In this document: positions 1-10,769 of the stretch, one piece after another
How positions within the stretch are numbered: the stretch's first letter is position 1
How the letters are laid out: the number at the start of each line of letters is the position of its first letter
NCBI GenBank assembly: GCA_029261195.1
Contig: JAJDBU010000075.1
Span: 1-64,000, forward strand
Source of the DNA: Nitrospirota bacterium
GTDB taxonomy: Bacteria > Nitrospirota > Nitrospiria > SBBL01 > JAADHI01
Length of the DNA stretch: 64,000 bases
Direction of reading: 5' to 3'
Notes under the pieces: model-generated
What the model was told of the DNA's origin: nothing
Database searches by the model: none
Seen by the model: the letters and a program-made list of their open reading frames with translations, nothing else
Made by a program: the position numbers and the translations under genes

Positions 1-296
1 GTTACTTTTTCGATACATGGAGGCTCCTGGTGCACGCTTTTTAGGGGCTAAAGGTCTTTTTCTTTGCACTTGGAGCAGGATACTACAGATTAAAACCTTT
101 TAAAATCAAAAACTTATTGTTTTTTCAGCAAGCCCTATTTACTCCGGAACCGAGGTACAAAACAGGGAGATTCTATCATCTAATCTGACTCAGTTCTTGC
201 GAATTTTTATATTTACTTCTATATCGAGCGGTAATTATTGTGGATGCCTTTTTTTAACGCGGTCCTCTGAACGTCCGTAAGATGTAATGACCAGGG

Positions 297-2768
297 CTAG
301 TCGCCCTTTTTTTTGGGTGGGCGGAGCACATCCCCGTCAACATTGTATTTCTGGGATTCGCCGCGTGTGTGAAGTTCGATCCATTCGTTCGGCCTGACAC
401 GAAACATGAATCTCGGGCGCAGGCGTAGTACCAGGGCAGGCAGGAGGAAGACTGCTGAAAATGCGCTGGTCAACATCGCAATGGGCATCAAGATGCCTTC
501 GATGTGGAGGTAGTAGCCTGAGAAGGCAATCAGAAAGGTTCCGGCGGCAAAGGCGGTAGCGATGATAACAATCGCTCTGCCGGAGGTTTCCAATGTGATT
601 TTCACCACCCGGTCAATGTGCCGGTTCACAGAGAGTTCGTCCCTGAACCGGTAAAGAATGTAGATAGCGTAGTCGGCCCCCATGCCGACGGCCATTGCCG
701 AGGCGGCTGCGGTCGAGACGCCCAAAGGAATCCCGCTTAACCCCAGAAAACCGAAATTCCAGGCAACAGCGGTAATCAGCGGGATTAGAACAAAGAGACC
801 GGCAATAAAAGACTTGAAGATAAATGACGCCAGGATAAAGCAGATCCCGATCATCTGCGCAATGTTCAGAAGTTTACCGGAAATGATCACCTCGTTTAGG
901 GCCAGTGTTGCCGGTACGCTTCCGGCAACACGCAGTGTGACTCCGGGAGGGAAATCGGCTTTCTGAAATCGTCCGATTTCTTCAATGAGTTTAGCTGCCA
1001 ATTCCGTTTCATCTGATTTTAGGAAGGCGGTGATCACGGCATTTTGAAACGAAATATCCACCAGTTTTTTAAAGTCATCCGGATTACCTGAAACGGAATA
1101 GAGAAACAGAAACTGCGCCGCTTCTTCCCGGCTGGCAGGCACGGCTTCCTCCTCTGGGTCGTTCGCAAAAAAGGTTCTGCGCATCCGTTTCACTGTGTCA
1201 ACATAGGATTCAGTTCTGCCCACTTTCGGATCTCTCCGCAAATGGTCTTGCAGGTCCGAGATTGCGCGCATGACCTTAGGTTCTTTCAGCCCTCCCGGCT
1301 CAGGCGTTGTCACAAGGATGTTCAAGGTTGAGGTGCCGCCGAATTTTTCATTCAGAACAGCATCGTCTCGACTCAGAGCCGTCCGCTCAAAAAAAAGCCC
1401 GCGAAGGGAGTTTGCAAATTGGATACGACCCATAAAGATAAATGGCAGGATCAGCATCATGATTCCGACAATGATCACCTCTCTCCGTTTCGGCCCCAAG
1501 ATCCAATTTTCAAATATCGCCAGCAAGCGATCCGATCTGTGATGTTCAAGAACCGCTTCCAACTCTTCCCCGCTGGGTGGTGGAATGAGGGAACGCAGGG
1601 CGGGGATCAGGCTCATCTCCAGAATCAGGGCGCTTAGGATACCGAAGGCAGTCATTAATCCGAAGGAACGAAAGGTCGGCAGATCAAAGGTAATGAGTGA
1701 AGCGAAGCTCGCTGCCGCGACAAACCCGGCGGTAAGCACAACAGGAGCCATTTTTGAAGTGGCTTCGATTACGGCGGTTTTCTGGGCCGGTTCGGCCACA
1801 TCCATTCCGATGGAATATTCCAGCGCTTCATAAAAGCGCCGGAGGATTTGCACTGAGTGCCCGGCCGCCATTGCAACGATTAAAATAGGGGTTAAACCCA
1901 GGGTCCAGAGATCGAGTTTCATCCCGATGAAGCCCACAAGCCCCATTGCCCAGACCACACTCAAAAGGGCGGTCAGGGCAGGGATGAACATCCCCTGAAA
2001 GGTTTTGAAGGCGCGATAATGGATAAACATGATCAGGATAAAGGCAATCGGGAAAATCCAGGTGTTCATCAACTGCGTATCTTTTTCGAGAAAGGCCAAA
2101 GAAACCGGCAATCCTCCTAAATGAATCGAGGTATCGGCGTCGCTTTCTCTGAGTGCAATCCGGTGAAGGGCTTCGTAGAGTGCGAGGTCGTTTAAAGGCT
2201 CGCCAACAAGGGGTTCCCCGCTGATTTCGCGGCTTTTTTCAAATCCCCCTTCATTTTGAACATCGATAATAATCGCAGCAGCGCTCGCATCAGAGGAGAC
2301 CAGCGCACCGACATAAAGCGGGTTTGAAAAGACTCGTGTTTTCACACGCTCAGCCTCTTTTTGCGATGTTGGCACTTCCGGCATCAAAGCTTCGACATTA
2401 AAACCCTGATCATTAAAACGAAGGTGTTTGACCCGGCGTGAGGCGATACTGAGCACATTGTCGGAATAGATGCCGGGAATCCTTTTGATCTCTTGTGTGA
2501 TTCGATCAACCTTGTCGAGCAGTGGAGGGGTGAAGAGACTGCCGTGTTTTGAGACGACCCCCATGACGATCACCCTTCCACCACCAAAGAGCGCTTCGAT
2601 CTTGCTGTTGGTTTCGATATAGGGGTGTTCCTGAGGAAGAATCTGTTTCGGGTCGATCTCGGTTTCAATGGAGGGAATTTGCACAAAACAACTGAGGGTC
2701 ACGACCGTAATCAGTACCATGACCCCATAAGCATGTTTAACAATAAATTTAAAATAGCCCTGTTTCAC
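297..2768 (-). CDS. RND superfamily exporter, MMPL/HAE3-like
   Basis: 823 aa; two repeats of large periplasmic loop plus TM bundle; GMKLDLWTLGLTPILIVAMAAGHSVQ and MAVGMGADYAIYILYRFRDE motifs typical of MMPL/HAE3 proteins. Confidence 0.9.
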   Translation of the reverse strand: MKQGYFKFIVKHAYGVMVLITVVTLSCFVQIPSIETEIDPKQILPQEHPYIETNSKIEALFGGGRVIVMGVVSKHGSLFTPPLLDKVDRITQEIKRIPGIYSDNVLSIASRRVKHLRFNDQGFNVEALMPEVPTSQKEAERVKTRVFSNPLYVGALVSSDASAAAIIIDVQNEGGFEKSREISGEPLVGEPLNDLALYEALHRIALRESDADTSIHLGGLPVSLAFLEKDTQLMNTWIFPIAFILIMFIHYRAFKTFQGMFIPALTALLSVVWAMGLVGFIGMKLDLWTLGLTPILIVAMAAGHSVQILRRFYEALEYSIGMDVAEPAQKTAVIEATSKMAPVVLTAGFVAAASFASLITFDLPTFRSFGLMTAFGILSALILEMSLIPALRSLIPPPSGEELEAVLEHHRSDRLLAIFENWILGPKRREVIIVGIMMLILPFIFMGRIQFANSLRGLFFERTALSRDDAVLNEKFGGTSTLNILVTTPEPGGLKEPKVMRAISDLQDHLRRDPKVGRTESYVDTVKRMRRTFFANDPEEEAVPASREEAAQFLFLYSVSGNPDDFKKLVDISFQNAVITAFLKSDETELAAKLIEEIGRFQKADFPPGVTLRVAGSVPATLALNEVIISGKLLNIAQMIGICFILASFIFKSFIAGLFVLIPLITAVAWNFGFLGLSGIPLGVSTAAASAMAVGMGADYAIYILYRFRDELSVNRHIDRVVKITLETSGRAIVIIATAFAAGTFLIAFSGYYLHIEGILMPIAMLTSAFSAVFLLPALVLRLRPRFMFRVRPNEWIELHTRGESQKYNVDGDVLRPPKKKGD

Positions 2769-3018
2769 GGGCAGCAGGATATCACTTTATCGATACACCG
2801 GCAATCAGTGCTCTTGAAAATGCTTCGGCCGATACCTCATCTATCACCTTGTTTTTATTCCTGAAAAGAGATACAACATGAAATATCGCGTCTTTAGGCG
2901 CTGAGGAGATAAAAAGAAGATCAATCATTCCTTTAGAACTTCAGTCAACAATGGCGTCTAGATATTTGCCTTAGGGTACGGATGTAATCAAAATACGCCC
3001 TTCAGTTCATCATGTGGT

Positions 3019-3822
3019 ATGATTTCCCCTGAGAGAAGCAAGTCTATGATGTCTGATTCTAAAATCCGAAATAGCCCCGAAAACCACACAGCCTACGCGC
3101 TGGGAGTGAATCTCAGCGAAGCCATCCGCTTAATCTGCCATGCGGGGTATCCGGATCCACGATTAGAAGGGGAGTCCGGGGGAGAAGGGCAACTTTTGCA
3201 ACGCGTCATTGATGGATTGTGCACCCTGTCGATGCAAGACGGCTTAACGGGACTGAGCAACCTGCGATATTTTCAGATCGCAATAAAGCAGGAAATCCAC
3301 CGTGCGGAACGTGATGGCACAACTTGCGCCCTCCTGATGATCGACATCGACCACTTCAAATCAATCAATGATACTTACGGACATCCGGCAGGTGATGCTG
3401 CGCTCATCATCATTGCTGAACGGCTCAAAATGGGTCTTAGACCGGGAGACACCATTTCCCGTTACGGCGGAGAAGAATTTGCGATTATCCTTCCGAATTG
3501 CCCATTGAAATATGCCCTTCAAGTTGCAGAAAGACTCCGCTTATCTGTTTCAGAAGAAAAAGTCTCCGTTGCAGAGCAGAGCTTGATCTCCATCACCGTC
3601 AGCATTGGCGCCGCAGAATCCAGCGTGTCATCCCCTCTGGATTCTGAGGGACTCATCAAGTTGGCGGATGAATACCTGTACAAGGCCAAAACCCTTGGAC
3701 GAAACCGAAGCTATTCAGTGGCCCCGATCACATCTGCTGTCTCTGAATTAGAAAAAAGTGCGCTTTTCAATCAAAATAATCAGACAAAACGGAAAAAGAG
3801 AAAGAAAGATCCGTCGCTTTAG
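3019..3822 (+). CDS. GGDEF diguanylate cyclase (start may be 3046/3049)
   Basis: DGLTGLSNLRYF, DIDHFKSINDTYGH, RYGGEEFAIILP: intact GGEEF active site. Confidence 0.92.
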   Translation: MISPERSKSMMSDSKIRNSPENHTAYALGVNLSEAIRLICHAGYPDPRLEGESGGEGQLLQRVIDGLCTLSMQDGLTGLSNLRYFQIAIKQEIHRAERDGTTCALLMIDIDHFKSINDTYGHPAGDAALIIIAERLKMGLRPGDTISRYGGEEFAIILPNCPLKYALQVAERLRLSVSEEKVSVAEQSLISITVSIGAAESSVSSPLDSEGLIKLADEYLYKAKTLGRNRSYSVAPITSAVSELEKSALFNQNNQTKRKKRKKDPSL

Positions 3823-3890
3823 TGCCATAAGATTCTGCCCCCCTCTTCATTAAATTCTAACTGCCCGCTTCATTTTTACAGCCTAAGATC

Positions 3891-4256
3891 TCATTGATTT
3901 GTAGATGACGACTTCGCCTTGTCCATGTCTTTGCCAATTTTATAGGCGTCAAATATGCCAAAAGTCCAAATGAGCATGATCAGCATTGTGGCAAAGTTCG
4001 TGAGTAAAAAATCTTCAGTACTGAAGTTTTTTGTCACCAAGACGGAAACCTCATCGAAGTTGAGCAGTTCACTCTCTTTTGGGATTTCTCTAAAGATGAT
4101 CTGTGCTTGCTTGATCGCTTGGGTCGCAATGACCACCAAACAACAAAGCGTGCTCATAATCAAGAACGCGCCCCGCCGATATCGCTTCAGGTAAAGGTGT
4201 CCCGCACCCGCACCCAGTACGCCCGACAAAAAAGCAGCTTTAAGCGCCTTCTTCAT
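3891..4256 (-). CDS. small membrane protein, hypothetical
   Basis: 121 aa with N-terminal GAGAGHLYLKRYRRGAFLI and two predicted TM segments. Confidence 0.6.
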   Translation of the reverse strand: MKKALKAAFLSGVLGAGAGHLYLKRYRRGAFLIMSTLCCLVVIATQAIKQAQIIFREIPKESELLNFDEVSVLVTKNFSTEDFLLTNFATMLIMLIWTFGIFDAYKIGKDMDKAKSSSTNQ

Positions 4257-4414
4257 AAGACAATCTGTGAAATGAAAGGGTTCATATTTTGGGCGCTACT
4301 TTCTCTAAATCCAAGAGCGTTAATAAATTTTCAGGTTCTGGTTGCGGTTTGAATATTACCACTAATGACCTCTTCTCTATTTTTTTGGAAATGATTCGAG
4401 CGCAAGTCTCAACT

Positions 4415-5890
4415 TTATTTAACCTGCACCCACTCAGGCAGTGTCCCCGCTTCGATATGAAACACGATACCCATCAATGTCATTGCCAAGAGGGTAGTCA
4501 GTAGAATGGAGACAATGTTGAGCCATATGCCGGCTTTGATCATTTGCGGGATGCGGATGTGACCACTGGCAAAAACAATGGCGTTGGGCGGTGTGGACAT
4601 GGGCAGCATGAATGCACAGGAAGCCGCCAGTGTTGCGGGAATGGTAAAGAGCAGGGGGTTTTCATTTAAGGCCAGACTCATTCCTCCGAGGACCGGCAGT
4701 AAGACCGAAATGAGGGCGACGTTGCTCATGAGTTCCGTCATCAAAAGGGCAACAGAAATCACGGCAATGAGCATCGTCAGTGTTCCGTAAACTGAGAGTG
4801 ATGAAAGTTCGGATCCAATGACCTCAACCAGGCCGCTCTGTCCCATCGCGGCGGCAATCGATAGGCCGCCACCAAAAAGAAGCAGGATGCCCCAGGGCAA
4901 TCGTTTCATGTCATCCCAGACTAATATTCTTTCTCCTCGCACCAAACCAGTCGGGAGAATAAAAAGGACAACTGCTGCAATGATGGCAATGCCGGTGTCA
5001 GTGATGGAAAAGGGCAACAGTTTTTTAAACATCCAAAAGGCGGCAGTACTAATGAAAACCGTCATCACGCGTTTTTCAGCCCTCGACATTTTCCCCAGTT
5101 TTTGCCATTCGGCTTCAATGACTTCATCTGCGTGTCTTATTTTTCCAAGGCCGTTCGGATAGATGCACCTTGTCAAAATAACCCAGCAAAGCAGCAATAA
5201 GATAACAGCAAAGGGTAGTCCGATTTGCATCCAGGAGGCGAAACTGATCGCGTAGTTATATTGCTCTTGAATAAAACCGGCGAAGACGGCGTTTGGCGGT
5301 GTTCCGATCAGGGTTGCCGTGCCGCCGATGTTTGCGGCATAGGCGATGCCTAACATTAAGGAGAGGGCAAAGTAACGCTCCCCTTCGTTTGAAGATGATC
5401 GAAGAGGGCCTTGATCTTTTAAAATGAGATCCAATACGGAACCGGCAATGGGCAGCATCATGACGGTCGTCGCTGTATTGCTCATCCACATACTTAAGAA
5501 TGCCGTGGCAATCATAAAACCGCCGATGATGCCGTTGGCGCTTGTCCCGGTCATTTTGAGTATGGCCAGGGAAATCCGTTTGTGAATCCCCCATTTTTCC
5601 AGGGCGAGCGCAAGGACAAACCCACCCATAAAAAGGAATACGATGTAGTGCCCATAGGACAGGCTTGTCTTTTTGATGGGCATGATATCAAGCAGGGGAA
5701 AAAGGATGATGGGGAGCAGTGACGTGACGGGAATCGGAATCGCTTCAGAAACCCACCAGGAAAGCATTAAAGCCACGACGGCGACAACACGCCATCCGAG
5801 ATCGCTGATGGCTGCAGGTGTCGGCATGACAAGGATGATCGCAAATGCGAAGAGGCCAATAAAAAGGCCGTAAAATTTTGAGTTGTTCAA
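4415..5890 (-). CDS. SLC13/DASS family sodium:dicarboxylate (or sulfate) symporter
   Basis: 491 aa polytopic; SNTATTVMMLPIAGSVL and MLPMSTPPNAIVFASGHIRIPQMIKAG motifs of DASS family. Confidence 0.92.
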   Translation of the reverse strand: MNNSKFYGLFIGLFAFAIILVMPTPAAISDLGWRVVAVVALMLSWWVSEAIPIPVTSLLPIILFPLLDIMPIKKTSLSYGHYIVFLFMGGFVLALALEKWGIHKRISLAILKMTGTSANGIIGGFMIATAFLSMWMSNTATTVMMLPIAGSVLDLILKDQGPLRSSSNEGERYFALSLMLGIAYAANIGGTATLIGTPPNAVFAGFIQEQYNYAISFASWMQIGLPFAVILLLLCWVILTRCIYPNGLGKIRHADEVIEAEWQKLGKMSRAEKRVMTVFISTAAFWMFKKLLPFSITDTGIAIIAAVVLFILPTGLVRGERILVWDDMKRLPWGILLLFGGGLSIAAAMGQSGLVEVIGSELSSLSVYGTLTMLIAVISVALLMTELMSNVALISVLLPVLGGMSLALNENPLLFTIPATLAASCAFMLPMSTPPNAIVFASGHIRIPQMIKAGIWLNIVSILLTTLLAMTLMGIVFHIEAGTLPEWVQVK

Positions 5891-6146
5891 TTTCCGCTGC
5901 TCTGCAATTTTCTATTCTCTGAAGGATTGTCAATCATAAATCATTTCACTTGAATTGTAATGATCGCAGGACATAAATCTTCAATTTCGTCTCGCTTTAC
6001 TCTTTTAAATTTCATGGTAAGCTTTGTGAATACAAATATGAAGGGACCTCTGATTAAGTCCCTTCCTAATGAGGCAATGCCCCTTCTTACTCTGTAAAAA
6101 ATCAAACTTTGTAAACCTAAAACAAAGAATAATGAGGAGTATGGTG

Positions 6147-7265
6147 ATGAAAAAAGGATACATCATATGTCTGTTTGCCGGACTTTGCCTAAGCTGGGCA
6201 AGCTCAGCAAAGGCCTTGGAGTTGTCTGCATTTGGCGATGTGACATTTAGCGATAGCAATAAGACCGGGGAACCCGGCGGTTTTTCACTGGGACAACTTG
6301 ATTTCTGGGCGACTCAGAAATTGGATCAGGACGGGCGATTCAAGGTCTTTTTTGAATTGGTCGTTGAGTCCCATGATGGCGGCTTTGTCATTGATCTGGA
6401 ACGATTGTGGGTTCAAGCCTCTATCAAATCCAACTGGGATATCCGTGCCGGAAGGTTTCATTCTTCTCTTGGTTATTGGAATCGAGTGTATCACCACGGA
6501 TCCCACATGCAGACCACTGTATTCCGCCCTCTCTTTCTGGATTTTGAGGATGGTTCAAGCGCAGTGCTTCCGTCTCACATTGTCGGGCTGATGGCCCTTG
6601 GTCATTTCGATACCTCTATCAGCGGTGTGACGATTGAGTTCCAGGCTGGAAACGGCGCACACCATAACGGGGAGGAGATCGATCCGAATAGCTCCGGTGA
6701 TAACGATGATGCAAAAGGTTTTGCCGCCCGGGCGCTCGTTTCCCCTCACGCGCTGGATGGTCTGGGCATAGGGTTCAGCTTCAATTACAACAAACTGCAA
6801 CAGACCCTGATTAACAAGGACGTCAATAAGGATGGGAATCTGGATGTCACGCCATTAAGCGCAGAGCGTGACTGGGTGGATCAAATGATTTACGAAGTGG
6901 ATTTAAGCTTTGTGGATGAACTGACGACGGGGATCGAATTGATCTCCGAATATTATGTGGTAGACAATGAAGACCCAGCAGGAAAATCCTATCAAACGAC
7001 ATTTTGGTATGTGCAGATCGGGAAGACATTTTTTGATTTTGTCACCCCCTATGCCCGATATGAGTCTTTTGAAGACCTCGATCCGAAAGATCCCTACTTT
7101 GTGACCCTGGGCACAAGCGAATACGCTCTCGGTCTCCTGGGCGCCCGGTTTGATTTTAACCTGATAATGGGAGCAGAGACTTCGATTAAAATTGAAGTGG
7201 GCGCTAAAGATGAGCCTGGCGGATCAAGCGAGTCCTATGCCCTTCAATGGACATTTGGATTTTAG
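6147..7265 (+). CDS. outer-membrane beta-barrel (porin-like) protein
   Basis: Signal peptide MKKGYIICLFAGLCLSWASSAKA, alternating amphipathic strands, C-terminal YALQWTFGF; GAGGAG SD upstream of ATG at 6147. Confidence 0.75.
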   Translation: MKKGYIICLFAGLCLSWASSAKALELSAFGDVTFSDSNKTGEPGGFSLGQLDFWATQKLDQDGRFKVFFELVVESHDGGFVIDLERLWVQASIKSNWDIRAGRFHSSLGYWNRVYHHGSHMQTTVFRPLFLDFEDGSSAVLPSHIVGLMALGHFDTSISGVTIEFQAGNGAHHNGEEIDPNSSGDNDDAKGFAARALVSPHALDGLGIGFSFNYNKLQQTLINKDVNKDGNLDVTPLSAERDWVDQMIYEVDLSFVDELTTGIELISEYYVVDNEDPAGKSYQTTFWYVQIGKTFFDFVTPYARYESFEDLDPKDPYFVTLGTSEYALGLLGARFDFNLIMGAETSIKIEVGAKDEPGGSSESYALQWTFGF

Positions 7266-7280
7266 AAGAGGGCGAAGTTC

Positions 7281-7721
7281 ATGAAAGTTTTATCCAAAAT
7301 AGTTGTTGTCCTGCCTCTGATATTTTTTTTGTCTCTACCTGGAATAGTTTCCGCAGGCGACATTGCGGTGATTGCAAACAGCAGTTTCCCGATAGACAAG
7401 GTGAACAGCGGCTATCTAAAAAAAGTGTATCTGGGGAAAAAAACAACTGAAGGCGGCATGAAGATTGTTCCCGTAGACTATCAAGACAATGGGCCTGTGA
7501 AACGGGATTTTATCGGGAAGCTCCTGTTTTCGACGGTCGGGAAATACCAGGCCTACTGGCTTAAACAGATTTTTCGGGAGGGGCTTACACCGCCCGCATC
7601 TGTCCAGAATGTTCAGAGGATGGTCAACAGAGTCAGAAAAACAAAAGGCGCAATCGGGTATCTATATGTTGTTGATCTGGAAAACAAACAAGGCATTAAG
7701 GTTTTATATTTGATGAGGTAA
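7281..7721 (+). CDS. small PstS-like phosphate ABC transporter substrate-binding protein
   Basis: Signal peptide; AVIANSSFPIDKVNSGYLKKVYLGKKT...VPVDYQDNGPVKRDF...YQAYWLKQIFREG...VRKTKGAIGYL pattern of short PstS-like proteins. Confidence 0.8.
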   Translation: MKVLSKIVVVLPLIFFLSLPGIVSAGDIAVIANSSFPIDKVNSGYLKKVYLGKKTTEGGMKIVPVDYQDNGPVKRDFIGKLLFSTVGKYQAYWLKQIFREGLTPPASVQNVQRMVNRVRKTKGAIGYLYVVDLENKQGIKVLYLMR

Positions 7722-7734
7722 TGGGTCTTCCTGT

Positions 7735-10554
7735 ATGCATCTGCACCAAGGAATAGAAAAACAAACCCGTCGCTGGTTTCTCTTCGTTTCACTTGTGCCT
7801 CTTTTTATCGTCGGGATCCTGGGGGTCCGCTATATGCGGGAGTCGCTCTGGGAGGACATGCAAGGTGAAATCGCCCGAAGTATTTCAGAACGGGAGAGTG
7901 GTCTCAAGAATCTGACTGCCGCCTACAGGAAGAGGCTGGACATCTTAGCAGCGAATCATCTGGTTCAAAATCTGCTCGACGACTACATGCACTTAGAGCC
8001 GGGGGATCGGCCTGAATTCCTGAAAAAAGATCAAGCCAACATAGGAATAGAGGTCCAGGAGTTTCTTGATATATCCGGTTTTATTGCAATACGTGTTTTC
8101 GGAAATGACGGCGTACTTTTATTAAGCCAGCAGACCCAAAATATAGATGCTGCTTTTTCTGAAAAGAGCGATTTCAGAGATGGGGGGCTTGGAGCTGGAA
8201 AGGATAAAACGCAGGTCAATTTCTTCCGTGGCGCCGAAGGACCGGCCTACATCAAGGTCAGCGGCCCGGTCTTTGAGCATTCAACCCAGCACCTTCGTTC
8301 GATTGGCCGCATTACCCTGGTCGCAACGATTAACGAAATCGAGGCCAGTTTATCAGCTTCCCCCTGGCCTATTTTTTTATTGAATCAGAAAAAAGAGGTG
8401 ATCACCCGCCTCCCTTCAACGATCAATGCGGATATTGTTCCTGAACATATTATTGACTTAGGGGTTGGGGGAAAGACGGGTATTGTTGAGCTTGAGTACC
8501 ATCTCATTGCCTATCGCCATCTTTCAGAGACGGGCGGGGCCTTAATGATCCTCTTTGAACGGGAAGAAGTTTTTGCGCCGATCACCCACCTGAACAACAC
8601 TTTTTTCCTCGGGTGTTTCATCACCGTATTTATTGTCCTTTTCCTCTCCTCTAAAGCCTCAAGAAATATCGTCAAACCCATCAACCGGCTCGTGGAAGGG
8701 GCCAAGTTGGTTGCGTCCGGCAATCTCGATTCCCGAGTAGATGTCCAATCCGGAGGTGAAATCGGATTGCTTGCCGAGCATTTTAATGAAATGGTTTGTA
8801 AAATCAAAGAACGCAGCAAGGATCTCACAGACTTTAAATATGCACTGGACCATGCGGCCATCGTGGCAGTGACAGATGAGAAAGGGATCATTCAGTATGC
8901 GAATGACGGCTTTTGCAAAACCTCAAAGTTCAGTCGCGAAGAACTCATCGGCGGGGACCATCGCCTTGTCAGTTCCGGAAAGCATTCTAAGGGATTTATT
9001 AGGAATATGTGGAAAACGCTTGAGAAGGGAGAGGTCTGGCGGGGGGATTATTATAACAAGGCAAAAGACGGATCATTCTATTGGGTGGACACGACGATTG
9101 TTCCATTTTTAAATGATAAGGGGAAACCCTACCAATATCTTGCGATCCGAAGCAACATCACCACACAAAAAGCGGCCGAAGAAAAAATCCGTCTTCTGGC
9201 TCATTACGATGAACTCACCCATCTTCCGAATCGGGCATTTTTTAATGACCGTCTTGATCAGGCGATTAAGCAGCGGACTTGGGGGAAAAAGCCTTTTGCT
9301 GTCATGTTTCTTGATCTTGATCGTTTCAAACTCATCAACGATACGCTCGGACATTCTGCGGGAGACCAACTTCTTCAAGAGGTTGCAAAGCGCCTGACAG
9401 GCTGTCTCCGTCCCGAAGATACGGTCGCCCGGATGGGTGGGGATGAATTTACGATTCTCCTGCCGATCATCGCAAAAGGAGAAGATGCCGTTCTTGTTGC
9501 TCAAAAGGTGGTCGCCGCGCTCAAAAAACCGATTAAAGTTGCGCAGCAGGAACTTCTTGTCAGCGTGAGCATTGGCATCAGTCTCTATCCTGAGCATGGG
9601 GAAGATGCCGAAACCCTCTTAAAAAATGCCGATGCCGCCATGTATCGCGCTAAAGAAAACGGGCGTGGACGTTATAACTTTTTTGCATCTGTCATCAATG
9701 CCGATGGAAACAGCAAAATTGATATGACGGCGGCCCTCTCATACGCCATTGAGCGCGAAGAACTTCTTTTGATTTATCAACCTCTCATTGATCTGAAACA
9801 GGGGAACATCATCGGGATGGAAGCGCTGATTCGTTGGAATCGAGGCGGAAGCCAACTGGTTTCACCCGCAAAATTCATCCCTCTGGCGGAGGAGACGGGT
9901 CTAATCCTCCCGATTGGTGATTGGGTACTGAAGACAGCGACCTCACAACTGAAATCCTGGCAGAATGCCGGTTTTAGAGGTCTGTGCCTTTCCGTGAATG
10001 TTGCCGCGCCACAATTCCAGGAGAGCGATTTTGTAGAAGGTCTGGAACAAATCATTAAAGAGGCATCTCTGGATGCAAAGACCTTGAAACTGGAAATGAC
10101 AGAATCGCTCCTCATGAAAAATCAGGAGACTGTTATTGCCAGATTGAAGGCCATCAAAAAGTTGGACGTCCTGCTTTCTATCGACGACTTCGGCACCGGC
10201 TACTCCTCTTTAAGTTATTTAAAGCGTTTTCCGGTCGATACGCTCAAAATCGATCAATCCTTCGTAAAAAATATTCCGGAAGACCCGGATGATGCTGCAA
10301 TCGCTGAAATGATCATCACTCTTGCCGCTCAGCTACGACTCGAAGTCGTTGCAGAAGGGATTGAGACGAAAGCTCAGCTCGATTTTTTGCAGTCTCGGGG
10401 CTGTCAGGTAGGGCAAGGATATCTCTTCAGTCGACCGATTCCGGCAGAAGAAATGACGGCGCTCCTGATTAGCGAGGCCAATGCTACATCGTTAAATGAC
10501 AACAAGTGGCTTGGGCCTAAGGAAGCTTTTAAATTTCATGGTTCCGGGATTTAG
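7735..10554 (+). CDS. membrane sensor with HAMP, PAS, GGDEF and EAL domains
   Basis: TM-periplasmic-TM-HAMP (NRLVEGAKLVASGNLDSRV), PAS, RMGGDEFTILL, MEALIRWNR, DDFGTGYSSLSYLKRFPVDTLKID, both catalytic motifs intact. Confidence 0.93.
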   Translation: MHLHQGIEKQTRRWFLFVSLVPLFIVGILGVRYMRESLWEDMQGEIARSISERESGLKNLTAAYRKRLDILAANHLVQNLLDDYMHLEPGDRPEFLKKDQANIGIEVQEFLDISGFIAIRVFGNDGVLLLSQQTQNIDAAFSEKSDFRDGGLGAGKDKTQVNFFRGAEGPAYIKVSGPVFEHSTQHLRSIGRITLVATINEIEASLSASPWPIFLLNQKKEVITRLPSTINADIVPEHIIDLGVGGKTGIVELEYHLIAYRHLSETGGALMILFEREEVFAPITHLNNTFFLGCFITVFIVLFLSSKASRNIVKPINRLVEGAKLVASGNLDSRVDVQSGGEIGLLAEHFNEMVCKIKERSKDLTDFKYALDHAAIVAVTDEKGIIQYANDGFCKTSKFSREELIGGDHRLVSSGKHSKGFIRNMWKTLEKGEVWRGDYYNKAKDGSFYWVDTTIVPFLNDKGKPYQYLAIRSNITTQKAAEEKIRLLAHYDELTHLPNRAFFNDRLDQAIKQRTWGKKPFAVMFLDLDRFKLINDTLGHSAGDQLLQEVAKRLTGCLRPEDTVARMGGDEFTILLPIIAKGEDAVLVAQKVVAALKKPIKVAQQELLVSVSIGISLYPEHGEDAETLLKNADAAMYRAKENGRGRYNFFASVINADGNSKIDMTAALSYAIEREELLLIYQPLIDLKQGNIIGMEALIRWNRGGSQLVSPAKFIPLAEETGLILPIGDWVLKTATSQLKSWQNAGFRGLCLSVNVAAPQFQESDFVEGLEQIIKEASLDAKTLKLEMTESLLMKNQETVIARLKAIKKLDVLLSIDDFGTGYSSLSYLKRFPVDTLKIDQSFVKNIPEDPDDAAIAEMIITLAAQLRLEVVAEGIETKAQLDFLQSRGCQVGQGYLFSRPIPAEEMTALLISEANATSLNDNKWLGPKEAFKFHGSGI

Positions 10555-10631
10555 TCTTTCATCAAAGCTTCCTTCACTGAAACACTGTCCACCCTTCACA
10601 ACTCAAATGTCTGCCCTGTCTTTCCTTGGCA

Positions 10632-10657
10632 ATACTTTACGGACGTAAAGTATTTTT
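10632..10657 (+). terminator. Rho-independent terminator downstream of GGDEF-EAL gene
   Basis: ATACTTTAC-GGAC-GTAAAGTATTTTT perfect stem with T-run. Confidence 0.75.
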
Positions 10658-10769
10658 GATCCAAAAACAGGCTTTGCATTGTCTGATTGGAACAGTGAGT
10701 GCTAGGATGCCATCCTTCTACCGGGTGATTCATTTGAGTGATTCATTGCTCTGAACAGGGAGAAAGCAT

